Of a DNA stretch of 64,000 bases, positions 51,440-60,000 are shown one piece after another. This DNA comes from Rhizobium sp. AC27/96 (lineage in GTDB: Bacteria; Pseudomonadota; Alphaproteobacteria; Rhizobiales; Rhizobiaceae): contig NZ_LXKN01000025.1 of the NCBI RefSeq assembly GCF_001692325.1, forward strand, positions 1 through 64,000. Reading direction: 5' to 3'. The stretch's first letter is position 1, and every line of letters starts with the position of its first letter. The position numbers and the translations under genes are program-made. A model generated the notes under the pieces. The model worked only from the letters and a program-made list of their open reading frames with translations, had not been told where the DNA came from and did not search any database.

Positions 51440-52588
51440 TCAGTCGCTGAAGGTGTCGAAGAAATCCTTCATGCGGGCGAAGAAGCCCGTCGATTCCGGA
51501 TTGTTGTCCTTCGATGAGATCTGCTCGAATTCCTGCAGCAACTCGCGCTGGCGCTTGGTCAGCTTCTGCGGCGTTTCGATCTGGATCTGGATATAGAGGT
51601 CGCCGACCTGGCTGGAGCGCAGCACCGGCATGCCCTTCGCCTTCAGGCGGAACTGCTTGCCGACCTGCGTACCCTCGGGAACGGTGACGCGCGACTTGGT
51701 GCCGTCAAGTGTCGCCACATCAAAGGTGCCGCCGAGCGCTGCCGTCGTCATCGAGATCGGCACCGCGCAATAGAGATCGGCGCCGTCGCGCTGGAAGAAC
51801 TCATGCGGCTTGACGGAGAGGAAGATGTAGAGATCGCCCGCAGGCCCGCCACGCAGACCGGCTTCGCCTTCGCCCTGCAGGCGAATGCGGGTGCCGTCTT
51901 CGATGCCGGCCGGGATGTTGACGGAGAGCGAACGCTCTTCGGTCACGCGGCCCTGGCCATGACATTTGGTGCAGGGATCGGGAATAATCTGGCCGCGGCC
52001 ATGGCAGGTCGGGCAGGTGCGCTCGACGGAGAAGAAGCCCTGTGCAGCGCGTACCCGGCCGGAGCCCTGGCAGGTGCCGCAGGTCTTCGGCTGCGTGCCG
52101 GGCTTGGCGCCCGAGCCGGAACAGACGTCGCAGGTGAGCGAGGTCGGCACGCGGATTTGCGCCGTCTTGCCGACAAAGGCTTCCTCAAGGGAAATTTCCA
52201 TATTGTAGCGAAGATCGGCGCCGCGCTCGCGGCCGCCGGAGGACCGTCCGCGTGCGCGGCCGCCACCCATCATCTCGCCGAAAATATCCTCGAAAATATC
52301 GGAGAAGCCGCCGCCGCCACCGAAGCCGGCGCCAAAACCGCCGCCACCGCCCATGCCACCATGCTCGAAAGCAGCATGGCCATAGCGGTCATAGGCTGCG
52401 CGCTTCTGCGGATCCTTGAGCGTTTCGTAAGCTTCGTTGATTTCCTTGAACTTCCGCTCGGCGCTGCTGTCGTCCGGATTCTTGTCCGGATGAAATTGCA
52501 TTGCCAGCTTGCGAAAGGCGCTCTTCAGCTCTTTCTCGTCCGCCGTCTTTGAGACGCCCAATGTCTCGTAGTAGTCCGCTTTTGCCAT
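51440..52588 (-). CDS. dnaJ: Chaperone DnaJ
   Basis: Hsp40 co-chaperone that delivers substrates to DnaK and stimulates its ATPase. 382 residues: J domain (about 4-69, HPD in AMQFHPDKNPD), Gly/Phe-rich region (about 75-115), four CxxCxGxG zinc repeats (CDVCSGSG, CGTCQGSG, CPTCHGRG, CTKCHGQG at about 152-218) and C-terminal substrate domains. It follows dnaK by 83 bases. Confidence 0.97.
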   Translation of the reverse strand: MAKADYYETLGVSKTADEKELKSAFRKLAMQFHPDKNPDDSSAERKFKEINEAYETLKDPQKRAAYDRYGHAAFEHGGMGGGGGFGAGFGGGGGFSDIFEDIFGEMMGGGRARGRSSGGRERGADLRYNMEISLEEAFVGKTAQIRVPTSLTCDVCSGSGAKPGTQPKTCGTCQGSGRVRAAQGFFSVERTCPTCHGRGQIIPDPCTKCHGQGRVTEERSLSVNIPAGIEDGTRIRLQGEGEAGLRGGPAGDLYIFLSVKPHEFFQRDGADLYCAVPISMTTAALGGTFDVATLDGTKSRVTVPEGTQVGKQFRLKAKGMPVLRSSQVGDLYIQIQIETPQKLTKRQRELLQEFEQISSKDNNPESTGFFARMKDFFDTFSD

Positions 52589-52615
52589 TAAGGATAAGAC
52601 CCCGGAAATGGATTT

Positions 52616-52637
52616 CCGGCTGCCCGAAGGCAGCCGG
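52616..52637 (-). promoter_or_regulatory. dnaK-dnaJ intercistronic hairpin
   Basis: On the minus strand CCGGCTGCC-TTCG-GGCAGCCGG is a perfect 9-bp stem closed by a UUCG tetraloop. A neighbouring CCGGAAAT/ATTTCCGG stem can form next to it. No T run. Probably partial termination, processing or mRNA stabilisation, lowering DnaJ relative to DnaK. Confidence 0.6.
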
Positions 52638-52671
52638 ATCTAAGTCTCCTAGAGAACCTTTCGGTTCGTAC

Positions 52672-54588
52672 TTATGCAGACCGCTTGCGGTCGTCTTCGT
52701 CCTTGATTTCCTCGTAGTCGGCATCGACGACGTCGTCCTTGCCGGCTGCCGAGGCATCGGCCGAAGGGCCTTCCGCCTGCTGTGCTTCATAGATTGCCTG
52801 GCCGAGCTTCATGGAAACTTCCATGAGCGTCTGGGTCTTGGCCTTGATGTCTTCGGCGTCCGGCTCGGAGGCTTCCGTCGCCGTCTTCAGCGCTGCGATC
52901 GCGTCGGAGATGGCGTTGCGATCGGCTTCGCTGACCTTGTCGCCGTAATCCTTCAGCGACTTCTCGCTGGAATGGATCAGGCTTTCGGCCTGGTTCTTGG
53001 CTTCGACGCCTTCGCGACGCTTCTTGTCGTCGGCAGCATGGGCTTCTGCATCCTTGACCATCTTTTCGATGTCGGCGTCGGAAAGACCGCCGGAAGCCTG
53101 GATGCGGATCTGCTGTTCCTTACCGGTGCCCTTGTCCTTGGCCGAAACCTGGACGATGCCGTTGGCGTCGATATCGAAGGTGACTTCGATCTGCGGTACG
53201 CCACGCGGTGCCGGCGGCAGGCCGACGAGGTCGAACTGGCCGAGCAGCTTGTTGTCGGCAGCCATTTCGCGCTCGCCCTGCGAGACGCGGATGGTCACGG
53301 CCGACTGGTTGTCATCGGCGGTCGAGAAGGTCTGCGACTTCTTCGTCGGGATCGTCGTGTTGCGTTCGATCAGACGGGTGAAGACGCCACCGAGCGTTTC
53401 AATGCCGAGCGACAGCGGGGTCACGTCGAGCAGCAGAACGTCCTTGACGTCGCCCTGCAGAACGCCGGCCTGGATGGCGGCGCCGAGTGCGACGACTTCA
53501 TCCGGGTTGACGCCCTTGTGCGGCTCTTTGCCGAACAGCTGCTTGACGACTTCCTGTACCTTCGGCATGCGGCTCATGCCGCCGACGAGAACGACTTCGT
53601 CGATCTCGGCAGCCGTAACGCCGGCATCCTTGAGAGCGGCCTTGCACGGAGCGATCGTACGCTGGACGAGATCGTCGACCAGGCTTTCCAGCTTGGCGCG
53701 GGTCAGCTTCAGCGTCAGGTGCTTCGGGCCGGTCGCGTCTGCCGTGATGAAGGGCAGGTTGATTTCGGTCTGCTGAGCGGAAGACAGTTCGATCTTGGCC
53801 TTTTCGGCAGCTTCCTTCAGACGCTGCAGGGCAAGCTTGTCACCCTTGAGGTCGATGCCGTTGTCCTTCTTGAACTCGGCAACGAGATATTCGACGAGAC
53901 GCATGTCGAAGTCTTCACCGCCGAGGAAGGTGTCGCCGTTGGTCGACTTCACTTCGAAGACGCCGTCGCCGATTTCCAGGATCGAGATATCGAAGGTGCC
54001 GCCGCCAAGGTCGTAAACGGCGATGGTCTTGCCGTCCTTCTTGTCGAGACCGTAGGCAAGTGCAGCAGCGGTCGGCTCGTTGATGATGCGCAGGACTTCA
54101 AGACCAGCAATGCGGCCGGCATCCTTGGTTGCCTGGCGCTGGGCGTCGTTGAAGTATGCGGGAACGGTGATGACGGCCTTTTCGACCTTTTCGCCGAGGT
54201 AGGACTCAGCGGTTTCCTTCATCTTCTGAAGGATCATTGCGGAAATCTGTGCGGGCGAATAGCCCTTGCCCTGAGCTTCGACCCAGGCGTCGCCATTGTC
54301 ACCCTTGACGATCGTGAAGGGAACGAGGTGCTTGTCCTTCTCGACGGTCGGATCTTCGTAGCGGCGGCCGATCAGGCGCTTGACAGCGAAGAGGGTATTC
54401 GTGGGGTTTGTAACAGCCTGGCGCTTGGCCGGCTGGCCGACGAGACGTTCGCCGTCGTCGGAGAAGGCGACCATTGAGGGGGTCGTGCGGGCGCCTTCGG
54501 CATTCTCGATCACCTTGGCGTCTTTACCGTCCATGACGGCGACGCAGGAATTTGTGGTTCCAAGGTCGATACCAATTACTTTTGCCAT
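52672..54588 (-). CDS. dnaK: Chaperone DnaK (Hsp70)
   Basis: ATP-driven cytosolic chaperone. 638 residues, started at the ATG at 54588 (GGAGAGA ribosome site). Features: IGIDLGTTNSCVAVM at the N-terminus, the VYDLGGGTFDISIL and VLLLDVTPLSLGIET segments, a substrate-binding domain and an acidic C-terminal tail (DADYEEIKDEDDRKR). First gene of dnaK-dnaJ with a good promoter at 54700-54728. Confidence 0.98.
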   Translation of the reverse strand: MAKVIGIDLGTTNSCVAVMDGKDAKVIENAEGARTTPSMVAFSDDGERLVGQPAKRQAVTNPTNTLFAVKRLIGRRYEDPTVEKDKHLVPFTIVKGDNGDAWVEAQGKGYSPAQISAMILQKMKETAESYLGEKVEKAVITVPAYFNDAQRQATKDAGRIAGLEVLRIINEPTAAALAYGLDKKDGKTIAVYDLGGGTFDISILEIGDGVFEVKSTNGDTFLGGEDFDMRLVEYLVAEFKKDNGIDLKGDKLALQRLKEAAEKAKIELSSAQQTEINLPFITADATGPKHLTLKLTRAKLESLVDDLVQRTIAPCKAALKDAGVTAAEIDEVVLVGGMSRMPKVQEVVKQLFGKEPHKGVNPDEVVALGAAIQAGVLQGDVKDVLLLDVTPLSLGIETLGGVFTRLIERNTTIPTKKSQTFSTADDNQSAVTIRVSQGEREMAADNKLLGQFDLVGLPPAPRGVPQIEVTFDIDANGIVQVSAKDKGTGKEQQIRIQASGGLSDADIEKMVKDAEAHAADDKKRREGVEAKNQAESLIHSSEKSLKDYGDKVSEADRNAISDAIAALKTATEASEPDAEDIKAKTQTLMEVSMKLGQAIYEAQQAEGPSADASAAGKDDVVDADYEEIKDEDDRKRSA

Positions 54589-54699
54589 ATCATTCTCTCC
54601 TTGAAGCAAGCTGTCGGAACCCCTGTCAGGCATTCCATTGACAGCCCCTTACGGGATGGTCTTGAGGATTGCGCAGCCATGACTGCGGTGATGCCGCGT

Positions 54700-54728
54700 A
54701 TATAAGTAGCGGTTTTACTGACTGCAAG
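54700..54728 (-). promoter_or_regulatory. Promoter of dnaK-dnaJ
   Basis: On the minus strand CTTGCA and TTATAT are separated by exactly 17 bases; the -10 context reads CTTATATA. It fits both the housekeeping and the RpoH (CTTG ... TATAT) consensus of alphaproteobacteria, so heat-shock control is plausible. The same element pair occurs upstream of rimP. Confidence 0.6.
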
Positions 54729-55170
54729 GCAGGAAATCACCCGGAATCCAGCAAAACGAATGGTTTGTCGCCCAAATTCCACATGGCCGTGAGTGCGCCG
54801 AGACCCTGCGGATTTGAAGCAATCTTATATCAGAGCAGCCTTGCGGCGGCCATGCAAGCGGCAAGGCGCAAAATTGCGATTTTATATAGGTCCGGGCAGA
54901 TTGGTTCGCAGCGGAAAGTTTGTAAAAGATGGCGTTTTGACGAGCGCCTTCGCGCGATTGATATCTCGTTCTCTTGCGATGCATTGAATCGGTGCTGCTT
55001 CGATCGAAGGCGTCGCAACGAGTACCTGCGCCGACAAGTCGATTTCCGTCGTTGGGGATGAGGTTTCCAAGGCCTATCGGCTTCGTCGTCCCGTCTTAAA
55101 TTTGACGCCTTGCTGCCTCCTGTTTTCGCCGTCGCTTTATCCGACAATCAAAACAGGAAATTGCAATTAT
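54729..55170. other. Intergenic region between dnaK promoter and the beta-lactamase gene
   Basis: About 440 bases. Open frames on both strands have poor composition and no ribosome sites; none is supported. No repeat family seen elsewhere in the window is present. Confidence 0.55.
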
Positions 55171-56055
55171 ATGTCCGTTACAATCACGCGTCGCGTTGCG
55201 TTAATGACGCCATTCCTTGCCATGACGGGGCTGTTGGGATCCCATGTTCTCGCCAAAGATAGCGACAAAGGCATCGCGGCAAGACTTAAAAAGCTGGAGA
55301 AGCGCAGCGGTGGGCGTCTGGGTGTCGCCGTGCTGAACACCGCCACCGGGCAGCTTGCCGGCAACCGTCTGGACGAACGCTTTGCGATGTGCAGCACGTT
55401 CAAGGCATTGGCCGTCGCGTTTACGCTTTCCCGCGTCGATCGCGGGCAAGAGCAGCTCGACCGCCGCATCTTTTTCAAGGAGGGCGATCTGGTGACGCCC
55501 TTCAAGGCAACGAAACCGCATCTGGCGGATGGGATGACGATCGAGCAGCTATGCGAGGCGGCGCTGATCGTAAGCGATAGCACCGCCGCCAATCTGCTGC
55601 TGGCAAGCTTCGGCGGCCCCGCGGCCTTGACCGATTATCTTCGATCCCTCGGCGATCCGGTGACGCGGCTTGATAGGATCGAGTTGGACCTGAATATCGT
55701 CAAGCCCGGCGAAATACATGATACGACCTCTCCTCGTGCCATGGTGGCCACGCTGCAGAAGATCATCCTTGGCGACGCGCTGTCGCCCCCGTCCCGCACG
55801 AAGCTGACAAACTGGATGATCGCCTCCACAGATGCGGCCGCGCAACGCCTCCGCGTCGGCCTGCCGAACGGCTGGCGTATAGCGAACAAGCCGGGGACAT
55901 GGAACGGAATTTCCACCAATGATATCGGGGTGATCTTTCCACCCGGCCGCGATCCGATCGTGGTGGCGGCCTATCTCGGCGCAGCACCGGGGTCGATAAA
56001 GGACCAGGAGGCCATCCTGGCCGAAGTTGCCCGCATCGTGGCCGAAGAAATCTGA
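55171..56055 (+). CDS. Class A beta-lactamase homologue with altered active-site motifs
   Basis: A 294-residue secreted enzyme, started at the ATG at 55171, with a signal peptide (about 1-28, ending HVLA). Class A features: Ser75-x-x-Lys78 in CSTFK, E-x-x-x-N (Glu171, Asn175) in the omega loop and the C-terminal NDIGVIFPP. Two key motifs differ: SDN is SDS (Ser137 in place of Asn) and KTG is KPG (Lys240, Pro241, Gly242). Hydrolysis of beta-lactams is therefore likely but altered. It may act on a narrow substrate range or on its own cell-wall products. Convergent with the PBP1A gene. Confidence 0.88.
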   Translation: MSVTITRRVALMTPFLAMTGLLGSHVLAKDSDKGIAARLKKLEKRSGGRLGVAVLNTATGQLAGNRLDERFAMCSTFKALAVAFTLSRVDRGQEQLDRRIFFKEGDLVTPFKATKPHLADGMTIEQLCEAALIVSDSTAANLLLASFGGPAALTDYLRSLGDPVTRLDRIELDLNIVKPGEIHDTTSPRAMVATLQKIILGDALSPPSRTKLTNWMIASTDAAAQRLRVGLPNGWRIANKPGTWNGISTNDIGVIFPPGRDPIVVAAYLGAAPGSIKDQEAILAEVARIVAEEI

Positions 56056-56203
56056 CGTCAAACGAAAGCTGCCGGTCGCGGCGCGCAGATGATCATCTTT
56101 TGATGCTGATCGTTTAGCCGCCGCGGCCATTCCGTCGACGCGCCAACGTCAGATGACGCAGCGCGGTTCGGCAATCCTCGGAGAATTCGCTCCCTCTACC
56201 GCG

Positions 56204-58627
56204 TCACCGCCCGAGAATGACGTCGAGCAGTGACGAACGATGCGGCCGTACTGCTGCGGTCGGAGGAGCGGTCTCGCCGACATCGGCAGGCGGGATATCG
56301 CCGGTGTCGTAAGAGTTGGAGCTGTAGGGATTTGTGTCGTCGGCAATGTTGGCCGGCGGCAGATCCTGAGGGTCGTCATTGGCCGAGGCCTGGTTGACGA
56401 TCTGTGGTTGGATCGGCTGCTGCGACGGCCGTTGCTGCAATGTCGGCTGCTGGATCGGCTGCCCGCCGTCTAGCGAGCCGGAGATGATATTGCCTATCGT
56501 CGTCGGCTGACCCGCATTCGGCTCGGTCTGCGCCACCGGCAGGCCGTTATCGATGATCTGGCCGCCACCGAAGATCGGCGTCGGCATGATGCCCTTATGG
56601 GCCGCGGTCATGAATTCCTTCCACGCCCTCGCCGGCAGCCCGCCGCCGGTCACCTTGCGCATCGACTTGCCGTCGTCATTGCCGAACCAGACGCCGGTGG
56701 TCAGGTGGCTGGTAAACCCGACGAACAGCGCGTCGCGGAAGGACTGCGTCGTACCCGACTTGCCGGCAGCCTGCCAGCCGGGAATGCGGGCGGCCTTGCC
56801 GGTGCCGTTGGCGATGACGCCGGCCATCATGGCGTTCATGTTGGTGACGATATCCGGGTTCAGCACCCGCTGCGGATTGTCGGTATTGGCCTGGTAGAGC
56901 ACCTTGCCCGAGGCTGTGGTTACCTTGGTGATGACGTGCGGCGCCACCTTGAAGCCGCCATTCATGAAGGTGGCATAGGCGGAGGTGAGCTCCAGCAGCG
57001 ACACTTCGGAGGTGCCGAGCGCGATCGAGGCATTGGATTGCAGATCGGATTCGATGCCGAGCCTGTGCGCCACCTTGATCACCTGATCAGGCCCAACCTC
57101 CGCGACGACTTGAGCGGCAACTGTATTCAGTGATTTCGCCACTGCGGTTGCGAGCGTCACGGGACCGCTATAGCGCTGTTCGTAGTTTTCCGGCGCCCAA
57201 TTGCCGATCTTGACCGGCATGTCTTGGCGGATCGTGTTGGGCGTCAGGCCCGCTTCCAGCGCTGCGGTATAGACGAACGGCTTGAAGGCGGAGCCGGGCT
57301 GGCGTTTGGCGGTCACGGCGCGGTTGAACTGGCTCTGCGCATAGTCGCGGCCGCCGACCAGGGCGCGGATGGCGCCGGTCGCATCGACGGACACCAGCGA
57401 TGCCTGCGACGCGTTCAGCTTCTTGCCGTCCTTGGACAGCACGTCTTCCAGTGCCTTTTCCGCCTTTTCCTCAAGCGACATGTCGAGCGTCGTGTCGACG
57501 ATCAGGTCTTCCTTGACGTCGCCGCCGATCAGCTTGGGAAGCTGGTCCATGACCATGTCGGCCACGTAGTTTTCAGCGCCGGTCCAGTAGCTCTTCGATC
57601 GTGTCGGTGGCTGAGACATCGCCGTCTTGGTATCGGCCTCGGTGATGAAGCCCTGATCCTGCATTGCCTGCAGCACCAGCTGCGCACGCGCCTCGGCGGC
57701 AGCCGGATCGCGGGCGGGCGACAGCCGCGACGGCGCCTTGACGAGGCCGGCGAGCATGGCCGCTTCACCGAGATTGACGTCTTTGGCCGATTTGTTGAAG
57801 TAGCGTCGCGAGGCCGCCTCGACGCCATAGGCGTTCGAGCCGAAATAGACGCGGTTCAGGTACATCGTCAGGATCTGGTCCTTGGTGTATTTGTGCTCCA
57901 GCCACAGCGCCAGCAGCACTTCCTGCACCTTGCGTTCCAGCGTGCGGTCCGGCGAGAGGAACAGGTTTTTGGCGAGCTGCTGCGTCAGCGTCGAGCCGCC
58001 CTGGACGGCGTGGCCCGTCACCACATTGGTCACGACGGCGCGGGCAAGGCCGATCGGATCGAAACCGAAATGCGAATAGAAGCGCCGATCCTCGATGGCG
58101 ATGATGGCTTCCGGAATGTAGGGCGACATGTCGCTGAGCGCCACGGCCTCGCCGCCGGTCGTGCCGCGATTGGCAATCAGGCTGCCGTCGAGATCGGTGA
58201 TCTTGACGTTCGGCGGCCGCTCGGGAATGACCCAGGTGCTGGCGCTTGGCATGCGTGAGCCGTAATAGGCGACAAGACCGGCAAGGCCGATACCGCCCCA
58301 GAGGCAGAGCACAAGACCCCAGTAGATTGTCGAACGGATGAAGCCGAAAAAGCCGCGTCGCGGCTGCGCCCGGCGCGCAGGTTTGCGCCGGCTGCGGGCG
58401 CGGGTGCGGCGAGGCTTTTCGACCACGGGCTCATCCTCGTCGTCTTCATCCTCGTCTTCGTCGGGTTCGGGTTCTTCGTAGTATGTCTTGGAAGGAGACG
58501 AATATTTCTTGGCCGAGCGCCTGTTGCCGATGATGCGTTCGCCGGCATTGAATCCGTCTTCGTTGCGTTCCCGACCGCTGGAGAAGGATGGTTCTATCCT
58601 CTGGCGTGATTTCTTCTTATCTGCCAT
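56204..58627 (-). CDS. PBP1A-type bifunctional peptidoglycan synthase
   Basis: A 807-residue class A penicillin-binding protein that polymerises and crosslinks murein at the inner membrane. Parts: an acidic, then Arg-rich cytoplasmic tail (1-90), one transmembrane helix (about 97-121), a GT51 glycosyltransferase with catalytic Glu179 in EDRRFYSHFGFDP and GGSTLTQQLAKNL, and a transpeptidase with Ser446-x-x-Lys (PGSAFKP), SLN at about 499 and KSGTT at about 623. The Gln/Pro-rich C-terminal tail (about 700-800) is disordered. The TP motifs are canonical, unlike those of the neighbouring beta-lactamase. Confidence 0.94.
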   Translation of the reverse strand: MADKKKSRQRIEPSFSSGRERNEDGFNAGERIIGNRRSAKKYSSPSKTYYEEPEPDEDEDEDDEDEPVVEKPRRTRARSRRKPARRAQPRRGFFGFIRSTIYWGLVLCLWGGIGLAGLVAYYGSRMPSASTWVIPERPPNVKITDLDGSLIANRGTTGGEAVALSDMSPYIPEAIIAIEDRRFYSHFGFDPIGLARAVVTNVVTGHAVQGGSTLTQQLAKNLFLSPDRTLERKVQEVLLALWLEHKYTKDQILTMYLNRVYFGSNAYGVEAASRRYFNKSAKDVNLGEAAMLAGLVKAPSRLSPARDPAAAEARAQLVLQAMQDQGFITEADTKTAMSQPPTRSKSYWTGAENYVADMVMDQLPKLIGGDVKEDLIVDTTLDMSLEEKAEKALEDVLSKDGKKLNASQASLVSVDATGAIRALVGGRDYAQSQFNRAVTAKRQPGSAFKPFVYTAALEAGLTPNTIRQDMPVKIGNWAPENYEQRYSGPVTLATAVAKSLNTVAAQVVAEVGPDQVIKVAHRLGIESDLQSNASIALGTSEVSLLELTSAYATFMNGGFKVAPHVITKVTTASGKVLYQANTDNPQRVLNPDIVTNMNAMMAGVIANGTGKAARIPGWQAAGKSGTTQSFRDALFVGFTSHLTTGVWFGNDDGKSMRKVTGGGLPARAWKEFMTAAHKGIMPTPIFGGGQIIDNGLPVAQTEPNAGQPTTIGNIISGSLDGGQPIQQPTLQQRPSQQPIQPQIVNQASANDDPQDLPPANIADDTNPYSSNSYDTGDIPPADVGETAPPTAAVRPHRSSLLDVILGR

Positions 58628-58967
58628 TGCGGGCCGGTCGTACCTCGATGCCTAATGTTTCATGTCTTCTGTCAGGCTGATCGCTGCGGCAGCATATGGC
58701 TTTCTGCGCAAGAAGCCGCCCCTTGCTGGCACGTCGTTCCGAAAAATGGATACCGATTCCCGGAGCGGGACGCCACCCGCCTTTGCTCACGAACCCCTCG
58801 TGAAGACATCAAATCCCGCCTGAACTGTAAATGCGGCGATTTAAGGAGGGATTAAGAACATTCCCGACGTCTGTGTGACAGCGGTTTCACCAGTGCTGGC
58901 AGGCCCTTCAGGGAACTTTCCGCCGCTTCGGGCATTATCCGATCATAAAAACGAAGGGGACGAGCAT
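58628..58967. other. Intergenic region between the PBP1A gene and small genes
   Basis: About 340 bases. Divergent promoters are expected, but I could not identify clear -35/-10 pairs or a gene. It includes AAGGAGGGATTAAG near 58842, a ribosome-site-like run without a following frame. Confidence 0.45.
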
Positions 58968-59156
58968 ATGAGTTCGTTGACGAAGATAGAGGAAGGCAGC
59001 GGGAGCAAGCTGCGGGAAGTCTGGAGCGTCGAGGATTTCGCCCGGCGTCACCGGATCTGCACGGAGGAGGAGGCCCGGCTGAAAAAGCTGTTTGGCGACT
59101 TCGCGACAAAGCAGGAATTGCTCTCGAACGCGCAAAGGCCGCCGCTGTTTCGCTGA
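58968..59156 (+). CDS. Small charged protein (62 aa)
   Basis: Starts at the ATG at 58968 after AAGGGGA. Helical, charged sequence with LREVWSVEDFARRHRICTEEEARLKKLFGDFATKQELL, which looks like a compact HTH-like or leucine-rich helical domain. I do not recognise a family. A stop-linked second small gene follows 72 bases later. Confidence 0.6.
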   Translation: MSSLTKIEEGSGSKLREVWSVEDFARRHRICTEEEARLKKLFGDFATKQELLSNAQRPPLFR

Positions 59157-59228
59157 GCGAGAATGGCAGGCCCGGCGCGATGTCGATCGTGAGCCGTTGC
59201 GGCTGTAAGGCTGGCGGCGGAGGAGGCT

Positions 59229-59357
59229 ATGCCGATGTGGAAGCGTTTTGAACTATGGCTGGTCGATCGGATCGACCGGATTTTCGGGCTGGAACGGCTC
59301 GCGCGCCGTGCCGGGTTTTCGCCTGACGAAGCCAAGCGGATCGCGCGGGACAAATAG
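59229..59357 (+). CDS. Very small protein (42 aa)
   Basis: Starts at the ATG at 59229 after GGAGG. Reads MPMWKRFELWLVDRIDRIFG onwards and ends RRAGFSPDEAKRIARDK. A basic amphipathic helix pair; the tail resembles a short lipid-binding or stress-regulator helix. No family known to me. Composition is typical of the neighbouring genes, and the ribosome site is strong. Confidence 0.5.
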   Translation: MPMWKRFELWLVDRIDRIFGLERLARRAGFSPDEAKRIARDK

Positions 59358-59531
59358 ACTAGCGCGAGCCGGATTGCTGGGTGCGCCCATCCCGGTCGAA
59401 TGCGTCGAAACTTCGCGGCGCGCCCTCAATCTTCCGTATTTTCGAAAGCTCTGATCGAGGTTATAGTACTGTCATGTGGCCGTCTTGGAGGGTGGTTCCA
59501 AACAAGCGGCAGCGCGTGAGGAGGAGTATTC

Positions 59532-59774
59532 ATGCGACACATCAAATGGAGCAATCCAATCGAGATCGGTTTTGCTCAGGGTACGTTTCAGCTTGTGACA
59601 GGTCCGTCCGAGGCATTGAATTGCATGGCCAATCTTTGGCCTGACCGGCGCGGTCCGCTGTATGTCGCGGCGAGAAGCATTTGCCGGGCGGCGATCGACG
59701 GTCGCAAGTCGGCCGAAGAAGCCCGGGAAATGTTCATTTCGGCAACGCGGGAAGCGCATCTCAAGATGCACTGA
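59532..59774 (+). CDS. DUF982 family protein
   Basis: An 80-residue protein of the DUF982 family, abundant in rhizobia, of unknown function. Family signature: WSNPIEIGF near the N-terminus, LVTGPSEALNCMANLWPDRRGPLYVAARSICRAAIDGRKSAE and a C-terminal helix. Start at the ATG at 59532 with GAGGAG upstream. Terminated at 59941-59975. Confidence 0.85.
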   Translation: MRHIKWSNPIEIGFAQGTFQLVTGPSEALNCMANLWPDRRGPLYVAARSICRAAIDGRKSAEEAREMFISATREAHLKMH

Positions 59775-59940
59775 AGTGCGTCGGGCCCATCAGCCCGTTC
59801 ACGTCCAAATGCCGGGAGCCGGCGGGAGCGCGGCAAAGGCCGAGCCCTTTAGAACGCGCACTCTTCCGCAAGGCATTTTTTTGATACCGCTGCCGCGCTG
59901 TGCAGAGGGAGCGTTCCTCAACTTGGGTGTCTCCTCATCA

Positions 59941-59975
59941 AAAAAGCCGGCGACCTTATAGGTCGCCGGCTTTTT
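59941..59975. terminator. Bidirectional terminator
   Basis: AAAAAGCCGGCGACC and GGTCGCCGGCTTTTT form a perfect 15-bp stem around TTATA, with T runs on both strands, between DUF982 and the SH3 gene. Confidence 0.92.
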
Positions 59976-60000
59976 GTTTTCGCGTGGAATCGCTGTCTTG

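Noticed and set aside
52501..54477. 658-residue open frame opposite dnaK
   Set aside because: Antisense shadow of dnaK, a well known artefact at this gene.
54729..55147. Basic 105-residue and 130-residue open frames between dnaK and the beta-lactamase gene
   Set aside because: Poor codon use, no ribosome sites, no recognisable features.
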